This document shows, piece by piece, positions 1 through 8,701 of a stretch of DNA of 64,000 nt. Position 1 is the first letter of the stretch; every line of letters starts with the position of its first letter. Location of the stretch: assembly GCA_016704445.1 (NCBI GenBank), contig JADJAE010000165.1:62001-126000 (forward strand), written 5' to 3'. The stretch is from Deltaproteobacteria bacterium. GTDB taxonomy: Bacteria > Myxococcota_A > Polyangia > Polyangiales > Ga0077539. Under the pieces are notes generated by a model. It worked only from the letters and a program-made list of their open reading frames with translations. It was not told the DNA's origin and ran no database searches. A program made the translations under genes and the position numbers.

Positions 1-2378
1 CGGCGCGTGGCCTCGGTCAGCGCCGAGAGCGCCCTGCCGTCGTCCCTCGCCAGCCGGGCGGCCCTCGCCTCCAGCATCCTCACCGCGTAGCCGTCCCTGC
101 CCCCCTCCCTGAGCGCGTCGAGCTCCGAGAGCGCCGCCCGCCCGTCGCGGGCCTCGATGGCCAGCGTCGCCCGCACCCACCGCGCCACGGGCTGCGCGCC
201 CTCCAGCCGGATGGCCGCCTCCGCGCGCCTCGCCGCCCCAGGCCCGTCGCCTCCCAGCAGCAGCGCCATCGCCGCGTCGGCCTGGACGCCCGCGTCTCCG
301 GTGCGCTCGTCCGCGGCGCGCACCATCGCCTCGCGGTCGCGGTAGCGGGCGCGGTCGACGACGTAGTCCCGGTCGTAGGGCGCGAGGCGCGCTCGGAGCA
401 TGGCGCGGAAGGCCTCGTCGACCGCGTCGGCGGAGACCCCGAGGGCGCGGGCGATGACCTCCGGCGTGGCGATCCCCTCGCCCCAGAGCGGGAGCATCGA
501 GGCGACGCGCTCGAAGCCGTAGCGCTCGATCATGAAGGCCACGAGCTGCGACGCGGCGTAGTAGGCCGTGAGCATGTCGTCGGCGTGGCGGGCGTGCGTG
601 AAGGCGGTGTTGAAATCCGCCACGCGGGGGAGGCGCCCCCCGGCGAGCGCGCGGTGCAGCGAGGGGTCGTCCTCGCGGGCCCACTCGGGCCGGGCGTGGA
701 AGGCCTCCCACTCGCTCAGCCCCTCGGTGAACCACCGCGGAACCCTGGAGCGCGAGCGCTGCACGGCGAAGACGTGGGCGAGCTCGTGCCAGACGATCTG
801 CCCCCAGTTGAAGGGGCCTCCTCGGGGAGAGAGCGCCGTCACCACGCGGCCGAAGCACACGCCCTGGACGCCGATCTCGGGCACGCCCGCGGTGCGCACG
901 GAGAAGTGCTCCGCGTCGGCGTAGAGCTCGATGGAGACAGGGCCCTCGGGGGTGTAGCCGTAGCGCCGCACCATGTCGTCCCAGGCCCGCCGCAGCAGCT
1001 GCGGCACGAACCTCCTCAGGATCGCCCTCTCCTCCCGGTGGTACCGGATGCGGAAGGGCCCGTCGGCCTCGACCACATAGGACTCCGGGATGGTGCGCTC
1101 GTAGAAGTTGAGCAGGTTGGCCACCCGCACGTTGAAGCGGCTCTGCTCGAAGGAGCGCCGCAGCTCGGCCACGGCCTCGTCCTCGCGGCCCATCCGAAGG
1201 AGGTTGATGCCCAGGAAGGCCCGCATCCTGGCCCCGGCGCGACGGTCGCCCGCGATGCCGGGCCGAGCCAGCCCCTCGCCCATCAGCGTCGCCGCCTCGG
1301 CGTAGCGGTGCTGCCAGTCGGCGAAGTCCGCGAGCACCTCGTACCCCTCGGTCCAGGCCGGGGCGACGGCGAAGAGGGCGTCGAAGGAGCGGCGCAGGCC
1401 CGGCAGATCGCCCGCGGAGAAGCGCGCGATGCCGCGCATGGTGAGCACGTCGAGGTCCCTCGGGTTGATCGCCGAGGCCTCGTCGAGCCGCCGACCGGCC
1501 CCGGCCACGTCGTCGTCCCTCAGCATCAGCGAGGCCTGCATCGCCATCGCGCCGGTGAGCCTCGGGTGGACCGCCAGCGCGGCCGCGAGGTCGTCCCGCG
1601 CGCGCGCCATGTCGAGGTCCGAGGAGAGCCGGGTGCGCGCCCGCAGCAGCAGCGCCCGGGGGTGCCTCGGGTTGGCCCGCAGCACCGCCGTGAGCGCCTC
1701 CCCGGCGGGGCCGTAGTCCTCCGTGGTGAGCATCAGCGCGGCCTGCTCGAGGTTGGTCTCCGCCCTCCCCGGCGCCACCCGCAGCGCGTCGTTGAAGGCC
1801 CCGTTGGCGTCGCGCACCGCCCCGAGCGCCCTCGCGGCCATACCCACGCAGGTAAGAAAGTCCGCGTCCCTCATCCGCGCCGCCGCCGCGCCCCGCGCCC
1901 CCTCGGCGCTGCCGTCGTTGAACGCATCGATGAGCCCGTTGGCCGCCTCGCGCGCCTCGTCGCGCCGCCCGAGCGTCGCCAGCCACGTCGCCGCCCTCGC
2001 CCTCGCCCTCCAGGCCTCTCCCCTCGGCGTGAGCTCGATCGCCCGCTGCCAGCGAGCGACGGCGTCCTCGTAGCGCCCGACGCCCACCAGCGCCTCGGCC
2101 TCCCAGCTCAGCCCCTCGGGGCGCGTCGCGGCGGCGCGCTGCATCCTCGACGCCAGGGCCGTGAGGGCCTCGTGCTGCCCGGTCTCCCAGAGCCACCGGG
2201 CGCGCACCCGATCGGCCTCCGCCCGCTCCGCGGGGCGCGCCGTGCGCAGGGCGGCCTCCACGGCGCCGTAGTCCCCCCGGTCGAGCGCCGAGCGGGCGCT
2301 GGCGAGGTCGGCCCACGCGGTCGAGGCGTGGAGCGCGAGGGCCAGCAGCGCCGCGCGCCAGCCCCGGCGAGAGCTCAC
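1..2378 (-). CDS. Secreted TPR protein with zinc metallopeptidase (peptidase MA-like) domain, 3' end outside the window
   Basis: A GTG start at 2378 gives at least 792 residues; the C-terminus runs off the left edge. Residues 1-23 look like a signal peptide with cleavage after an AWA motif, so export to the periplasm or beyond is likely. Residues 25-430 are Ala/Arg/Leu-rich helical repeats with spacing typical of tetratricopeptide units. A gluzincin-type HELAH motif sits at about 531-535, and a WFTEGLSEW segment follows with Glu552 as candidate third zinc ligand; this arrangement is typical of peptidase MA-like domains. The start overlaps the stop of the upstream yqgE-like gene (GTGA), so the two are probably co-translated. 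The substrate is unknown. The metallopeptidase call is firm from the motif; the role is inference. Confidence 0.8.
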   Translation of the reverse strand, partial: MSSRRGWRAALLALALHASTAWADLASARSALDRGDYGAVEAALRTARPAERAEADRVRARWLWETGQHEALTALASRMQRAAATRPEGLSWEAEALVGVGRYEDAVARWQRAIELTPRGEAWRARARAATWLATLGRRDEAREAANGLIDAFNDGSAEGARGAAAARMRDADFLTCVGMAARALGAVRDANGAFNDALRVAPGRAETNLEQAALMLTTEDYGPAGEALTAVLRANPRHPRALLLRARTRLSSDLDMARARDDLAAALAVHPRLTGAMAMQASLMLRDDDVAGAGRRLDEASAINPRDLDVLTMRGIARFSAGDLPGLRRSFDALFAVAPAWTEGYEVLADFADWQHRYAEAATLMGEGLARPGIAGDRRAGARMRAFLGINLLRMGREDEAVAELRRSFEQSRFNVRVANLLNFYERTIPESYVVEADGPFRIRYHREERAILRRFVPQLLRRAWDDMVRRYGYTPEGPVSIELYADAEHFSVRTAGVPEIGVQGVCFGRVVTALSPRGGPFNWGQIVWHELAHVFAVQRSRSRVPRWFTEGLSEWEAFHARPEWAREDDPSLHRALAGGRLPRVADFNTAFTHARHADDMLTAYYAASQLVAFMIERYGFERVASMLPLWGEGIATPEVIARALGVSADAVDEAFRAMLRARLAPYDRDYVVDRARYRDREAMVRAADERTGDAGVQADAAMALLLGGDGPGAARRAEAAIRLEGAQPVARWVRATLAIEARDGRAALSELDALREGGRDGYAVRMLEARAARLARDDGRALSALTEATR

Positions 2379-2959
2379 GCGCTGCCGCCTCGGGTGCTGA
2401 TGAATGCGCCGGGATCGATGCCCGCGACCTGCTTGTAGGCGTGCTTCCAGAGCGTCTCGGGGTCGCTGTCGAAGACCAGGTCGGCGTCGATGTCCGCCGG
2501 GAGCCAGGCGCCCTGGGCGACCTCCTCCTCGAGCTGCATCGGCGACCAGCCCGCGTAGCCGAGCAGCAGCCGGAAGTCCTGGTTGCCCTCTCGCACCACC
2601 GAGGCGAGCGCGTCGAGGTCGCCGGTCACCCCGAGCTCGTCTCCCGCGTCGATCTCCCCGGCGAGCGGGACCTCGCCCCGGCGGTACAGGAGCCACCCGG
2701 TGTGACCCTGCACGGGGCCTCCGCGGCGCGCGTCGCGGGCGAAGGGGCCGTCTTCGGGCAGCGGCGACTCGCTGGCGACGAGGTTGCTGCTCTGGAGGAG
2801 CTCGCCGACGCGGCCGAGGGCCTGGCCGTTGACGATCCAGCCGAGCGCTCCCTTCTCGTCGTGGCGCGCGAGGAGGACGACGGTGTGATCGAAGTTCGGG
2901 TCACCCAGTCGAGGCGCCGCGAGGAGGAGGCAGGGCGCGAGGGTGCGTCGGTTGGTCAT
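2375..2959 (-). CDS. YqgE/AlgH family protein (UPF0301)
   Basis: This 194-residue protein has the family features: an N-terminal LLLAAPRLGDPNF segment (about 11-23), the NGQALGRV loop, a GGPV motif followed by GWLLY, and a C-terminal LLLGYAGWSPMQLEEE block. The usual family length is about 185-190 residues, so it is complete. In some pseudomonads the family is linked to alginate regulation, but the biochemical function is unknown. It lies 29 bp after the HD-GYP regulator and overlaps the next gene by GTGA, so a three-gene operon is likely. A TATCGT hexamer at 2972-2977 lies 12 bp before the ATG and could also give it its own short-leader transcript. Confidence 0.88.
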   Translation of the reverse strand: MTNRRTLAPCLLLAAPRLGDPNFDHTVVLLARHDEKGALGWIVNGQALGRVGELLQSSNLVASESPLPEDGPFARDARRGGPVQGHTGWLLYRRGEVPLAGEIDAGDELGVTGDLDALASVVREGNQDFRLLLGYAGWSPMQLEEEVAQGAWLPADIDADLVFDSDPETLWKHAYKQVAGIDPGAFISTRGGSA

Positions 2960-2988
2960 GGAGGTGACCCGACGATAGCAGCGACGAA

Positions 2989-4496
2989 CTACTCCGGCAC
3001 CGTCTCGCCGCGCTCGGTCTTCTCCTCGCGATCGAGCTCGATCACCTGGAGGAAGGGCGCCGAGATGCCGGGGTCGAACTGGCTCCCGCCGCAGCGCTCG
3101 ACCTCGTTGATGGCCACGTCGTGCGGCAGCGCGCGGCGGTAGCTGCGGTCGCTGGTCATGGCGTCGTAGGTGTCGGCCACGGAGATGATGCGCGCGATGA
3201 CCGGGATCGCCTCGCCCTTGAGCCCGAGGGGGTAGCCCTTCCCGTCCCAGCGCTCGTGGTGCAGGTGCACCCCCGGCAGCAGCGGGTGCAGGAACTTGAT
3301 CGGCTCGAGGATCTCCCGCCCGTACCCCGGGTGCTTCTTGAAGATCTCGTACTCCTCCGGGGTGAGCCTCCCCGGGCGGTTGAGGTTGAGCACGCAGCCG
3401 ATCTTGCCGATGTCGTGCATCAGCGCCGCCTGGCGCACCGTCTCGATGTGGTCGGGCGAGAGCTTGAGCTGCGTGGCCAGCACCCGCGAGTAGTACGCGA
3501 CGCGGTCGGAGTGGCCCGCGGTGTAGCGGTCCATCGTGTCGATGGCGCGCGCGAGGCCCTGGATGGTCTGGTTGAAGGTGGCCTTGAGGTTCTCGTAGAG
3601 CCGGGCGTTCTCGATGGCCGCCGCGGCGCGCGAGCCCACCGCCGAGATGAGCTTGCGCTGGCCCTCGTCGAAGCGACGACCTCGCTGAAACCCGAGGGCC
3701 ACCAGGAAGCCCATGATCTTCCCCCGGATGCGCAGCGGCACCGCGATCATCGCCTGCGCGATGTGCCGCTCGGAGGGGTTGAGCAGGAAGCGCCGCACCC
3801 TCGCCCCGCTCAGGTTGAGCACCTGCTCGGTGGCGAAGTGCTCCGCCAGCGTGGGGACGTCGCAGCCGAGCATCCCGAGGTCGCTCACCAGGTCGGCGAT
3901 GAAGCGCGGGCTCTGCTGCCGGAAGCGCTCGACCATGCCGCTCTCCTCGTCGCCCATGTAGACGAGCGCGAGGTCGGCCTGCACGTCGTCGAGCGCCGCG
4001 TTGGCGACGGTGGAGAGCACCTCGTCGAGCGAGAGCGACGCCGCGATGGCCTCGCTGACCTTGTAGAGCGAGACCGCCTCGCGGAGCCGGAGGTTCTCCG
4101 CCGTGAGGCGCTTCTTCTCCAGGCCGCGCTGGATGATGTGCACCACCTCCTCGATGCGGAAGGGCTTCATCACGTAGTCGTAGGCGCCGTGCCGCATGGC
4201 ATCGATGGCGGTCTCTACGGTGCCGAAGCCCGTCATGATGATCGTGACGATGCCGGGGTGGGTGCGGTTGAGCTCGTTGAGCAGCTCGAGGCCGCCCATG
4301 CCGGGCATCTTCAGGTCGGAGATGACGAGGTCGTAGGCGTTGCCCTCGAGCTCCTTCAGGCGCGCTCTGCCCGTCGTCCGCGGTGCGGACCTCGAAGCCT
4401 TCGAGCGAGAGGAAGTCCGCGAGGATCTCCCGGATGACCTTCTCGTCATCCACCACCAGCACTCGGGGCGCCGCGTCGAAGAAGGCGTCCTCCATC
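2989..4496 (-). CDS. HD-GYP response regulator (receiver-GAF-HD-GYP), frameshifted
   Basis: Probable cyclic-di-GMP phosphodiesterase under two-component control. Read with one frame correction it is about 502 residues. A CheY-like receiver (1-125) has acidic Asp16/Asp17, phosphoacceptor Asp61 in SDLKMPG and Lys111 in MKPF. A GAF-like segment covers about 150-310. The HD-GYP domain (about 318-490) has the HD pair at about 361-362 and an HHERWDGKGYP signature at about 413-423. The start is the ATG at 4496, because only that frame gives the normal receiver N-terminus (VLVVDDEKVIRE). The frame is lost between 4362 and 4369: adding one CG to the CG run there restores DDGQSARLKEL. A sequencing or assembly indel is more likely than a decayed gene, since all catalytic motifs survive. 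It heads the yqgE operon. Confidence 0.85.
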
Positions 4497-4610
4497 GCGG
4501 CGGTACACTGACGGCTCGCGCGCGCTCCGTCAATCGTCGACGCAGCCCCCGCGCGGTTGCGCCCCCTACCGCGCGGTGTTAGCGCCCCAGTAGGCTCCGA
4601 ACCCCACACG

Positions 4611-5279
4611 ATGGCATCCGCCCGCACCACCGCCGCGCTGTTGGTCTACGCGGGCTTCTCGCTCGTGGCGCTCACCTGGAGGCACGCGCTCGGAGCGAGC
4701 GCCCTGCACGACGGTGCGCCCCTCGGAGGCACCCACGCCATCGCGCTCCCGCTGGCGCTGTCACTCGGCGCGCTCAGCGGCGTGGCGGTGGTCGGCCTCA
4801 CCCGGGTGCTGGTCGCCCGCGCCTCGTGGGCCGCCTCGCTGGAGTCGGCCCTGAGAGAGGGGCTCGGCGGCACCCCCGCCCGCGAGCTCCGCTCCCTCGG
4901 GCTCGCCGCGGCGGTCGGCGAGGAGCTGCTCTTCCGTGGGGCCATGCTCCCTGCGCTCGCCGGGTGGATCAACTTCCCCGTGGCCGCGCTCCTCACGGCG
5001 ACGCTCTTCGGGCTGCTGCACATCCCGTCGAGCCGCGCCCTGCGCCCGTGGACCGCGAGCGCCTTCGTGATGGGCCTGCTCTTCGCGCTGCTCTACCGCC
5101 TCACCGGCGAGGTGCTCGCGCCCCTCACCGCGCACGCCGTCATCAACCTCGAGAACCTGGAACTCCTGCTGCGACCGGCGCCATCCCGAGGCGCGCCGGC
5201 GGCCCCTCGTCGGTCGTCGGCGACGGGCCCGGCGGCGGCGCCGAGGGCGTCGGGCCCGAGCCCGGCGCCGGGAGGATGA
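4611..5279 (+). CDS. CPBP family intramembrane metalloprotease (CAAX protease-like)
   Basis: This is a 222-residue membrane protein. The Abi/CPBP motifs are in order: EELLFRG (the EExxxR motif, about 104-110), FGLLHIP (about 132-138, FxxxH) and HAVINLEN (about 176-183, HxxxN). There are five or six hydrophobic helices. In this family the two Glu and His residues form the active site of a membrane-embedded protease; the substrate is unknown. The ATG at 4611 is chosen because the 18 codons upstream are not protein-like. The last 40 residues are Ala/Pro-rich and lie antisense to the end of the TonB-like gene, a 137-bp convergent overlap, so the true functional end may be near 5165. It is transcribed divergently from the HD-GYP gene. 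Confidence 0.8.
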   Translation: MASARTTAALLVYAGFSLVALTWRHALGASALHDGAPLGGTHAIALPLALSLGALSGVAVVGLTRVLVARASWAASLESALREGLGGTPARELRSLGLAAAVGEELLFRGAMLPALAGWINFPVAALLTATLFGLLHIPSSRALRPWTASAFVMGLLFALLYRLTGEVLAPLTAHAVINLENLELLLRPAPSRGAPAAPRRSSATGPAAAPRASGPSPAPGG

Positions 5280-6735
5280 AGGGCTCGGCGTTGAAGGTGC
5301 CGCACTGCCGGTGGTCGCGGTGGAAGCCCCAGCGCACGTAGACCCGGCCGTCGCCCGACAGGATCGCCGAGGGCGCCTCCCCGAAGGGCGCCGAGCGGCG
5401 CACGGCGTTGAGCGCCGCCACGTCGAAGGGCAGCACCCCGCTCGACCGCACGATGCCGAGGGAGTGCACCGCGCCCCCGCGGGTGAGGACGATCTCCACC
5501 GTGGTCACCAGCCCCTCGTTCTGCAGCGGAGAGTCGGCGGGCACGCGCCCGAGACCTTCGAGGAAGCCGTCGGCGAAGATACGGTGGATGCGTCGGTGCA
5601 TCGCCGTGAGGTAGGCCGCGAAGGGCGAGGCCGCGGTGCGCAGAGCCGTCTGGTTGCCCACGCGGACGTGCGGGACGAAGTTCTCGATGGCGGCCCGGTT
5701 GTCGCGCCAGCCGTCGGTGAAGCTTCCCCTCGCGGCGGAGCGGCGGCGCCTCGCCTCCTCGGCCTCGCGCTCGATGCGCGCGTCTCCGATGATCGAGGCG
5801 TAGGTGCTCCAGGTCGGAGTGAGGGAGTCGAGCGCCCGGCGCGCCCCCATGCCCCGCAGCCCCTGGAAGCCGCCGGTGGCCGTGCTCGTCGCACCGCCGC
5901 CGTTGGCCCCGTTGGCGCCCTGCGCTCCGCTCGCCACCTCGATGGACCCTGCGCCACCCGGCACCGGATCGCCCGCGGCCCCTTCGCGCCCTACGGCCCC
6001 GGCGGTGGTGGGAGCCGAGCCGCTCCCCGGAGCGCGATCGCCCTGCGGGGGGGTGGCCGGGTTGGGGCGGTTCGCGGCCGCCGCGGCGGTGCGAGGCCGG
6101 GGGTCGGGCACCCGGTCGGAGCGACCTTCGGTGTTCTCCGAGTCGGCGCTCACCTGGCGGTCGGCGTTGCCGGGGTTCCTGGGATCGGTGCGGTTGGGAG
6201 CGCCCCCCGCGCGCGGGTTCGACTGGTCGCGCTCGAGGTTGCGGAGCGCGGCCTGTGTCTCCTCGGCCACGTTGCGGTTGCTCTGCGCGAGGTGCTGCGG
6301 GTCTTCTGGGACGGGCTCCTCGTTGGGGTTCACCTGGTCGACGAAGCGCCGCAGCGCAGGCGGCCTCACCGCAGGCGGAACCACCGGCGCCGCAACCACC
6401 GGCACCGGAGGCGTCGGCGGAGGTTCGGGCGGACGGGCCGCGGGGGCAGTGGGCGGCGGCGGGGTGCGCTCACGACGGGCCGCCTGCCGTTGCTGCTGCT
6501 GGGGCGACGGGAGAGGAGGCGCGGCGGGGCTCTGCGGCGGAGGAGGCTCCGGGGGGTACTCGAACTCCATCTCCGAGACGCTGGGAGCGCCCGCTCCGGG
6601 CTGGGCGAGCAGGCGCGGTCGATCGGACCCGACCCGGTCGGCGATGACCTTGGTGCCGCTGGCGAAGAGAAGGTGCAGCAGCAACGACGCGCTGATCCAC
6701 AGATAGATGGGGATCAGGTATTCACGCGGCCGCAT
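5143..6735 (-). CDS. TonB/AgmX-like energy-transducer family protein
   Basis: 530 residues. Residues 8-30 form one membrane anchor (IPIYLWISASLLLHLLF). Residues about 60-130 are Pro/Gln-rich with PPEPPP and PPTPP repeats, typical of the periplasmic spacer of TonB-like proteins. A long Asn/Asp/Gly-rich segment follows, and the C-terminal about 140 residues form a TonB-type domain (TVEIVLTRGGAVHSLGIV, then LPFDVAALNAVRRSAPFGEAP and VYVRWGFHRD). TonB proteins carry proton-motive energy from ExbB/ExbD to outer-membrane receptors; in myxobacteria related proteins also serve gliding or secretion, and no exbBD lies nearby. It has a well-formed promoter directly upstream (6741-6769) and overlaps the CPBP gene convergently by 137 bp. 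Confidence 0.78.
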   Translation of the reverse strand: MRPREYLIPIYLWISASLLLHLLFASGTKVIADRVGSDRPRLLAQPGAGAPSVSEMEFEYPPEPPPPQSPAAPPLPSPQQQQRQAARRERTPPPPTAPAARPPEPPPTPPVPVVAAPVVPPAVRPPALRRFVDQVNPNEEPVPEDPQHLAQSNRNVAEETQAALRNLERDQSNPRAGGAPNRTDPRNPGNADRQVSADSENTEGRSDRVPDPRPRTAAAAANRPNPATPPQGDRAPGSGSAPTTAGAVGREGAAGDPVPGGAGSIEVASGAQGANGANGGGATSTATGGFQGLRGMGARRALDSLTPTWSTYASIIGDARIEREAEEARRRRSAARGSFTDGWRDNRAAIENFVPHVRVGNQTALRTAASPFAAYLTAMHRRIHRIFADGFLEGLGRVPADSPLQNEGLVTTVEIVLTRGGAVHSLGIVRSSGVLPFDVAALNAVRRSAPFGEAPSAILSGDGRVYVRWGFHRDHRQCGTFNAEPFILPAPGSGPTPSAPPPGPSPTTDEGPPARLGMAPVAAGVPGSRG

Positions 6736-6740
6736 GGGGT

Positions 6741-6769
6741 TCCGTACCACCCGACCGGGGGGGTCGCAA
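6741..6769 (-). promoter_or_regulatory. Candidate promoter of the TonB-like gene
   Basis: On the minus strand a -35-like TTGCGA (6769-6764) and a -10-like TACGGA (6746-6741) are separated by exactly 17 bases. The ATG begins at 6735, only five bases after the -10 box, so the transcript would be leaderless or nearly so. The boxes lie in the 43-bp gap after the precorrin-2 dehydrogenase-like gene. Confidence 0.45.
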
Positions 6770-6778
6770 CGCGGAGAC

Positions 6779-7456
6779 TCAGCCGCCGTCGTGCTCGTCG
6801 TGAAGCGGCGGGAGCGAGTGGACGCCGGACTCGTAGCCCGCCGGAGAGAGGGCCTTCCAGCGCTCCCTCCACTGCGACGGCAGGTGCACCGTGATCTCGA
6901 GCCGAAGGCCCGAGATGGCCTCCGCCACGGCGTCGCGGCGACCCTCGAGGGAGGCCTTGGCGCGCACGTCACTCACATAGCGGGTGAAGCTGGGAAACGA
7001 CCCGCCGAGCCCGGCGACGAGGTCGTCCCTCAGCCTCCGCAGCAGTCCCGGGGCGCTGCCTCCGGAGCCCAGCGCCACCACCACCTCGCCCACGTCGGCC
7101 ACCGCGAGGTTGGTGAAGGAGCACCACCGCGTCTGGTCGATGGTGCAGAGCAGGAAGCCGTCGGAGAGGGACCGGGCGTGAAGCCGGGTGCAGAGGGCCT
7201 CGTCGCGCACCGAGCACATCACCAGGAAGGGGCGAGGGTCGAGGTCGGCCTCGACGAACTCCCTCGCCTCCCAGCGGGCGCGGTCGTCCGAGGCCCTGAT
7301 CACGGCCTCCAGCGAGGGATTCAGCGCGGGAGAGATCACGGTCACCCTCGCCCCGGCCGCGAGGAGTCGACGCGCCTTGTCGAAGGCCTCGCGGTCGCCG
7401 CCCACCACGAGGCACGGACGGTCTTCCACCAAGAGCCCGACCGGGAAGGTCTTCAT
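6779..7456 (-). CDS. Precorrin-2 dehydrogenase/sirohydrochlorin ferrochelatase-like protein
   Basis: 225 residues resembling Met8p or the N-terminal half of CysG, which oxidise precorrin-2 with NAD and insert iron to make siroheme. The opening block FPVGLLVEDRPCLVVGGDREAFDKARRLLAAGARVTV has the family's Rossmann start, although GGDREAF replaces the usual GGGxVAxRK. The LLCTIDQTRWCSF and FTNLAVADVG blocks and the LGSGGSAPGLLRRLRDDL helix also match. The SUMT methyltransferase half of full CysG is absent, as in stand-alone members. No other siroheme gene is adjacent. It shares a 126-bp divergent intergenic region with the UDP-sugar pyrophosphorylase-like gene. Confidence 0.8.
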   Translation of the reverse strand: MKTFPVGLLVEDRPCLVVGGDREAFDKARRLLAAGARVTVISPALNPSLEAVIRASDDRARWEAREFVEADLDPRPFLVMCSVRDEALCTRLHARSLSDGFLLCTIDQTRWCSFTNLAVADVGEVVVALGSGGSAPGLLRRLRDDLVAGLGGSFPSFTRYVSDVRAKASLEGRRDAVAEAISGLRLEITVHLPSQWRERWKALSPAGYESGVHSLPPLHDEHDGG

Positions 7457-7582
7457 GACGATGCCCCGTAGCCTATCGCAGCGCCCTGGCGCCGGGCCTC
7501 AACTTCGTAGCGACAATCGCGGAATCAGCGTATTCCTTCGGCCCGCCGTCGGGTCACCGCAGTCCGACAGCGCTCCCGCGAC

Positions 7583-8698
7583 ATGAAAGCCACCGACCTC
7601 CCGGACGACCTCGCGCAGACCCTCACCCGCTTCCACGCGGAGCGCATCCCGTTGGAGTCCCTGAGGCGGCGGCTCCGTGAGGCCGCCGGGTCGCCGGAGT
7701 CGCTGCACCGCATCGAGGGGCACATCACCCCGCCGCCGGCCGACTGCGCCGTGAGCGCGCCCGACGCCGACACCGACGAGGCCCGACAGCTCGCCGCCGA
7801 GGGCGCCGAGGCCATCCGTCGGGGCGAGCTCGCGGTGGTGGTGCTCGCGGGCGGCATGGCGACCCGCTTCGGCTCGGTGGTCAAGGCCCTCGCGCCGCTC
7901 GGCACCCCTGGGGGCGAGCGCTTCCTCGACGTGAAGCTCGCCGACGTGGCGCGCTGGTCGGGCAGCGTGCCCGCGGCGCTCATGACCAGCTTCGCCACGC
8001 ACGACCTCATCGCCGCGGCGCTCGTCGACGAGCCCCCGCCCGGCGCCGGGACGATCACCCTGGCGCCGCAGTTCGTGTCGCTGCGGCTGACCCCCGAGGG
8101 GGAGATCTTCCTCACCGACGAGGGGGTCCCCTCGCCCTACGCCACGGGCCACGGCGACCTCCCGCAGGCCCTCGCCGCCGCCGGGACGCTCGCCACGTGG
8201 CGCGCCGCGGGCGTGCGCACGGTGCTCGTCTCCAACGTCGACAACCTCGGCGCGACCATCGATCCCACGCTCTATGCCATGCACCGCCGCAGCGGCGCGC
8301 AGGTCTCCGTCGAGCTGGTGGAGAAGCAGGGCGGCGACCGCGGAGGACTGCCCGTGCTGCACGACGGGCGGCTGGTGCTGGCGGAGACGTTCCGGCTGCC
8401 CGCGGGCTTCCCCGACCGGGAGTTTCCGCTCTTCAACACCAACACCCTCTGGATCGACCTCGACGCGATCGAGGCTCAGCACCCGTGGACCTGGTGCGCC
8501 GCGCGCAAGACCGTCGAGGGGCGCGACGCGATCCAGTTCGAGCGGCTCATCGGCGAGCTCACCTGGTGGTTCGAGACGCGCTACCTGCACGTCACCCGGG
8601 AGGGCGCCTCGTCGCGCTTCCTCCCCATCAAGGAGTACGACGACCTCGAGCGCAACCACGACGCGCTCGTCGCCATGATCGCCGCGCAGCGCGGCTGA
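7583..8698 (+). CDS. UTP--hexose-1-phosphate uridylyltransferase-like (UDPGP family)
   Basis: 371 residues. The nucleotide-binding signature VVVLAGGMATRFGSVVKAL sits at about residues 89-107, with the GG and R/K of sugar-nucleotide pyrophosphorylases. Later blocks include a QFVSLRL segment, a YATGHGDLPQAL segment typical of UDP-GlcNAc/UDP-glucose pyrophosphorylases, LVSNVDNLGATIDP (metal and sugar binding) and a NTNTLWIDL block. It should transfer UMP from UTP to a sugar 1-phosphate in the cytoplasm for envelope or storage polysaccharide. The exact sugar (glucose or GlcNAc) cannot be told from motifs. It ends four bases before the convergent membrane-protein gene. Confidence 0.78.
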   Translation: MKATDLPDDLAQTLTRFHAERIPLESLRRRLREAAGSPESLHRIEGHITPPPADCAVSAPDADTDEARQLAAEGAEAIRRGELAVVVLAGGMATRFGSVVKALAPLGTPGGERFLDVKLADVARWSGSVPAALMTSFATHDLIAAALVDEPPPGAGTITLAPQFVSLRLTPEGEIFLTDEGVPSPYATGHGDLPQALAAAGTLATWRAAGVRTVLVSNVDNLGATIDPTLYAMHRRSGAQVSVELVEKQGGDRGGLPVLHDGRLVLAETFRLPAGFPDREFPLFNTNTLWIDLDAIEAQHPWTWCAARKTVEGRDAIQFERLIGELTWWFETRYLHVTREGASSRFLPIKEYDDLERNHDALVAMIAAQRG

Positions 8699-8701
8699 CG
8701 C

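Noticed and set aside
585..2438. A 617-codon plus-strand frame
   Set aside because: It lies opposite the TPR metallopeptidase with signal peptide and HELAH motif, and its own translation is Pro/Arg/Gly/His-rich without structure.
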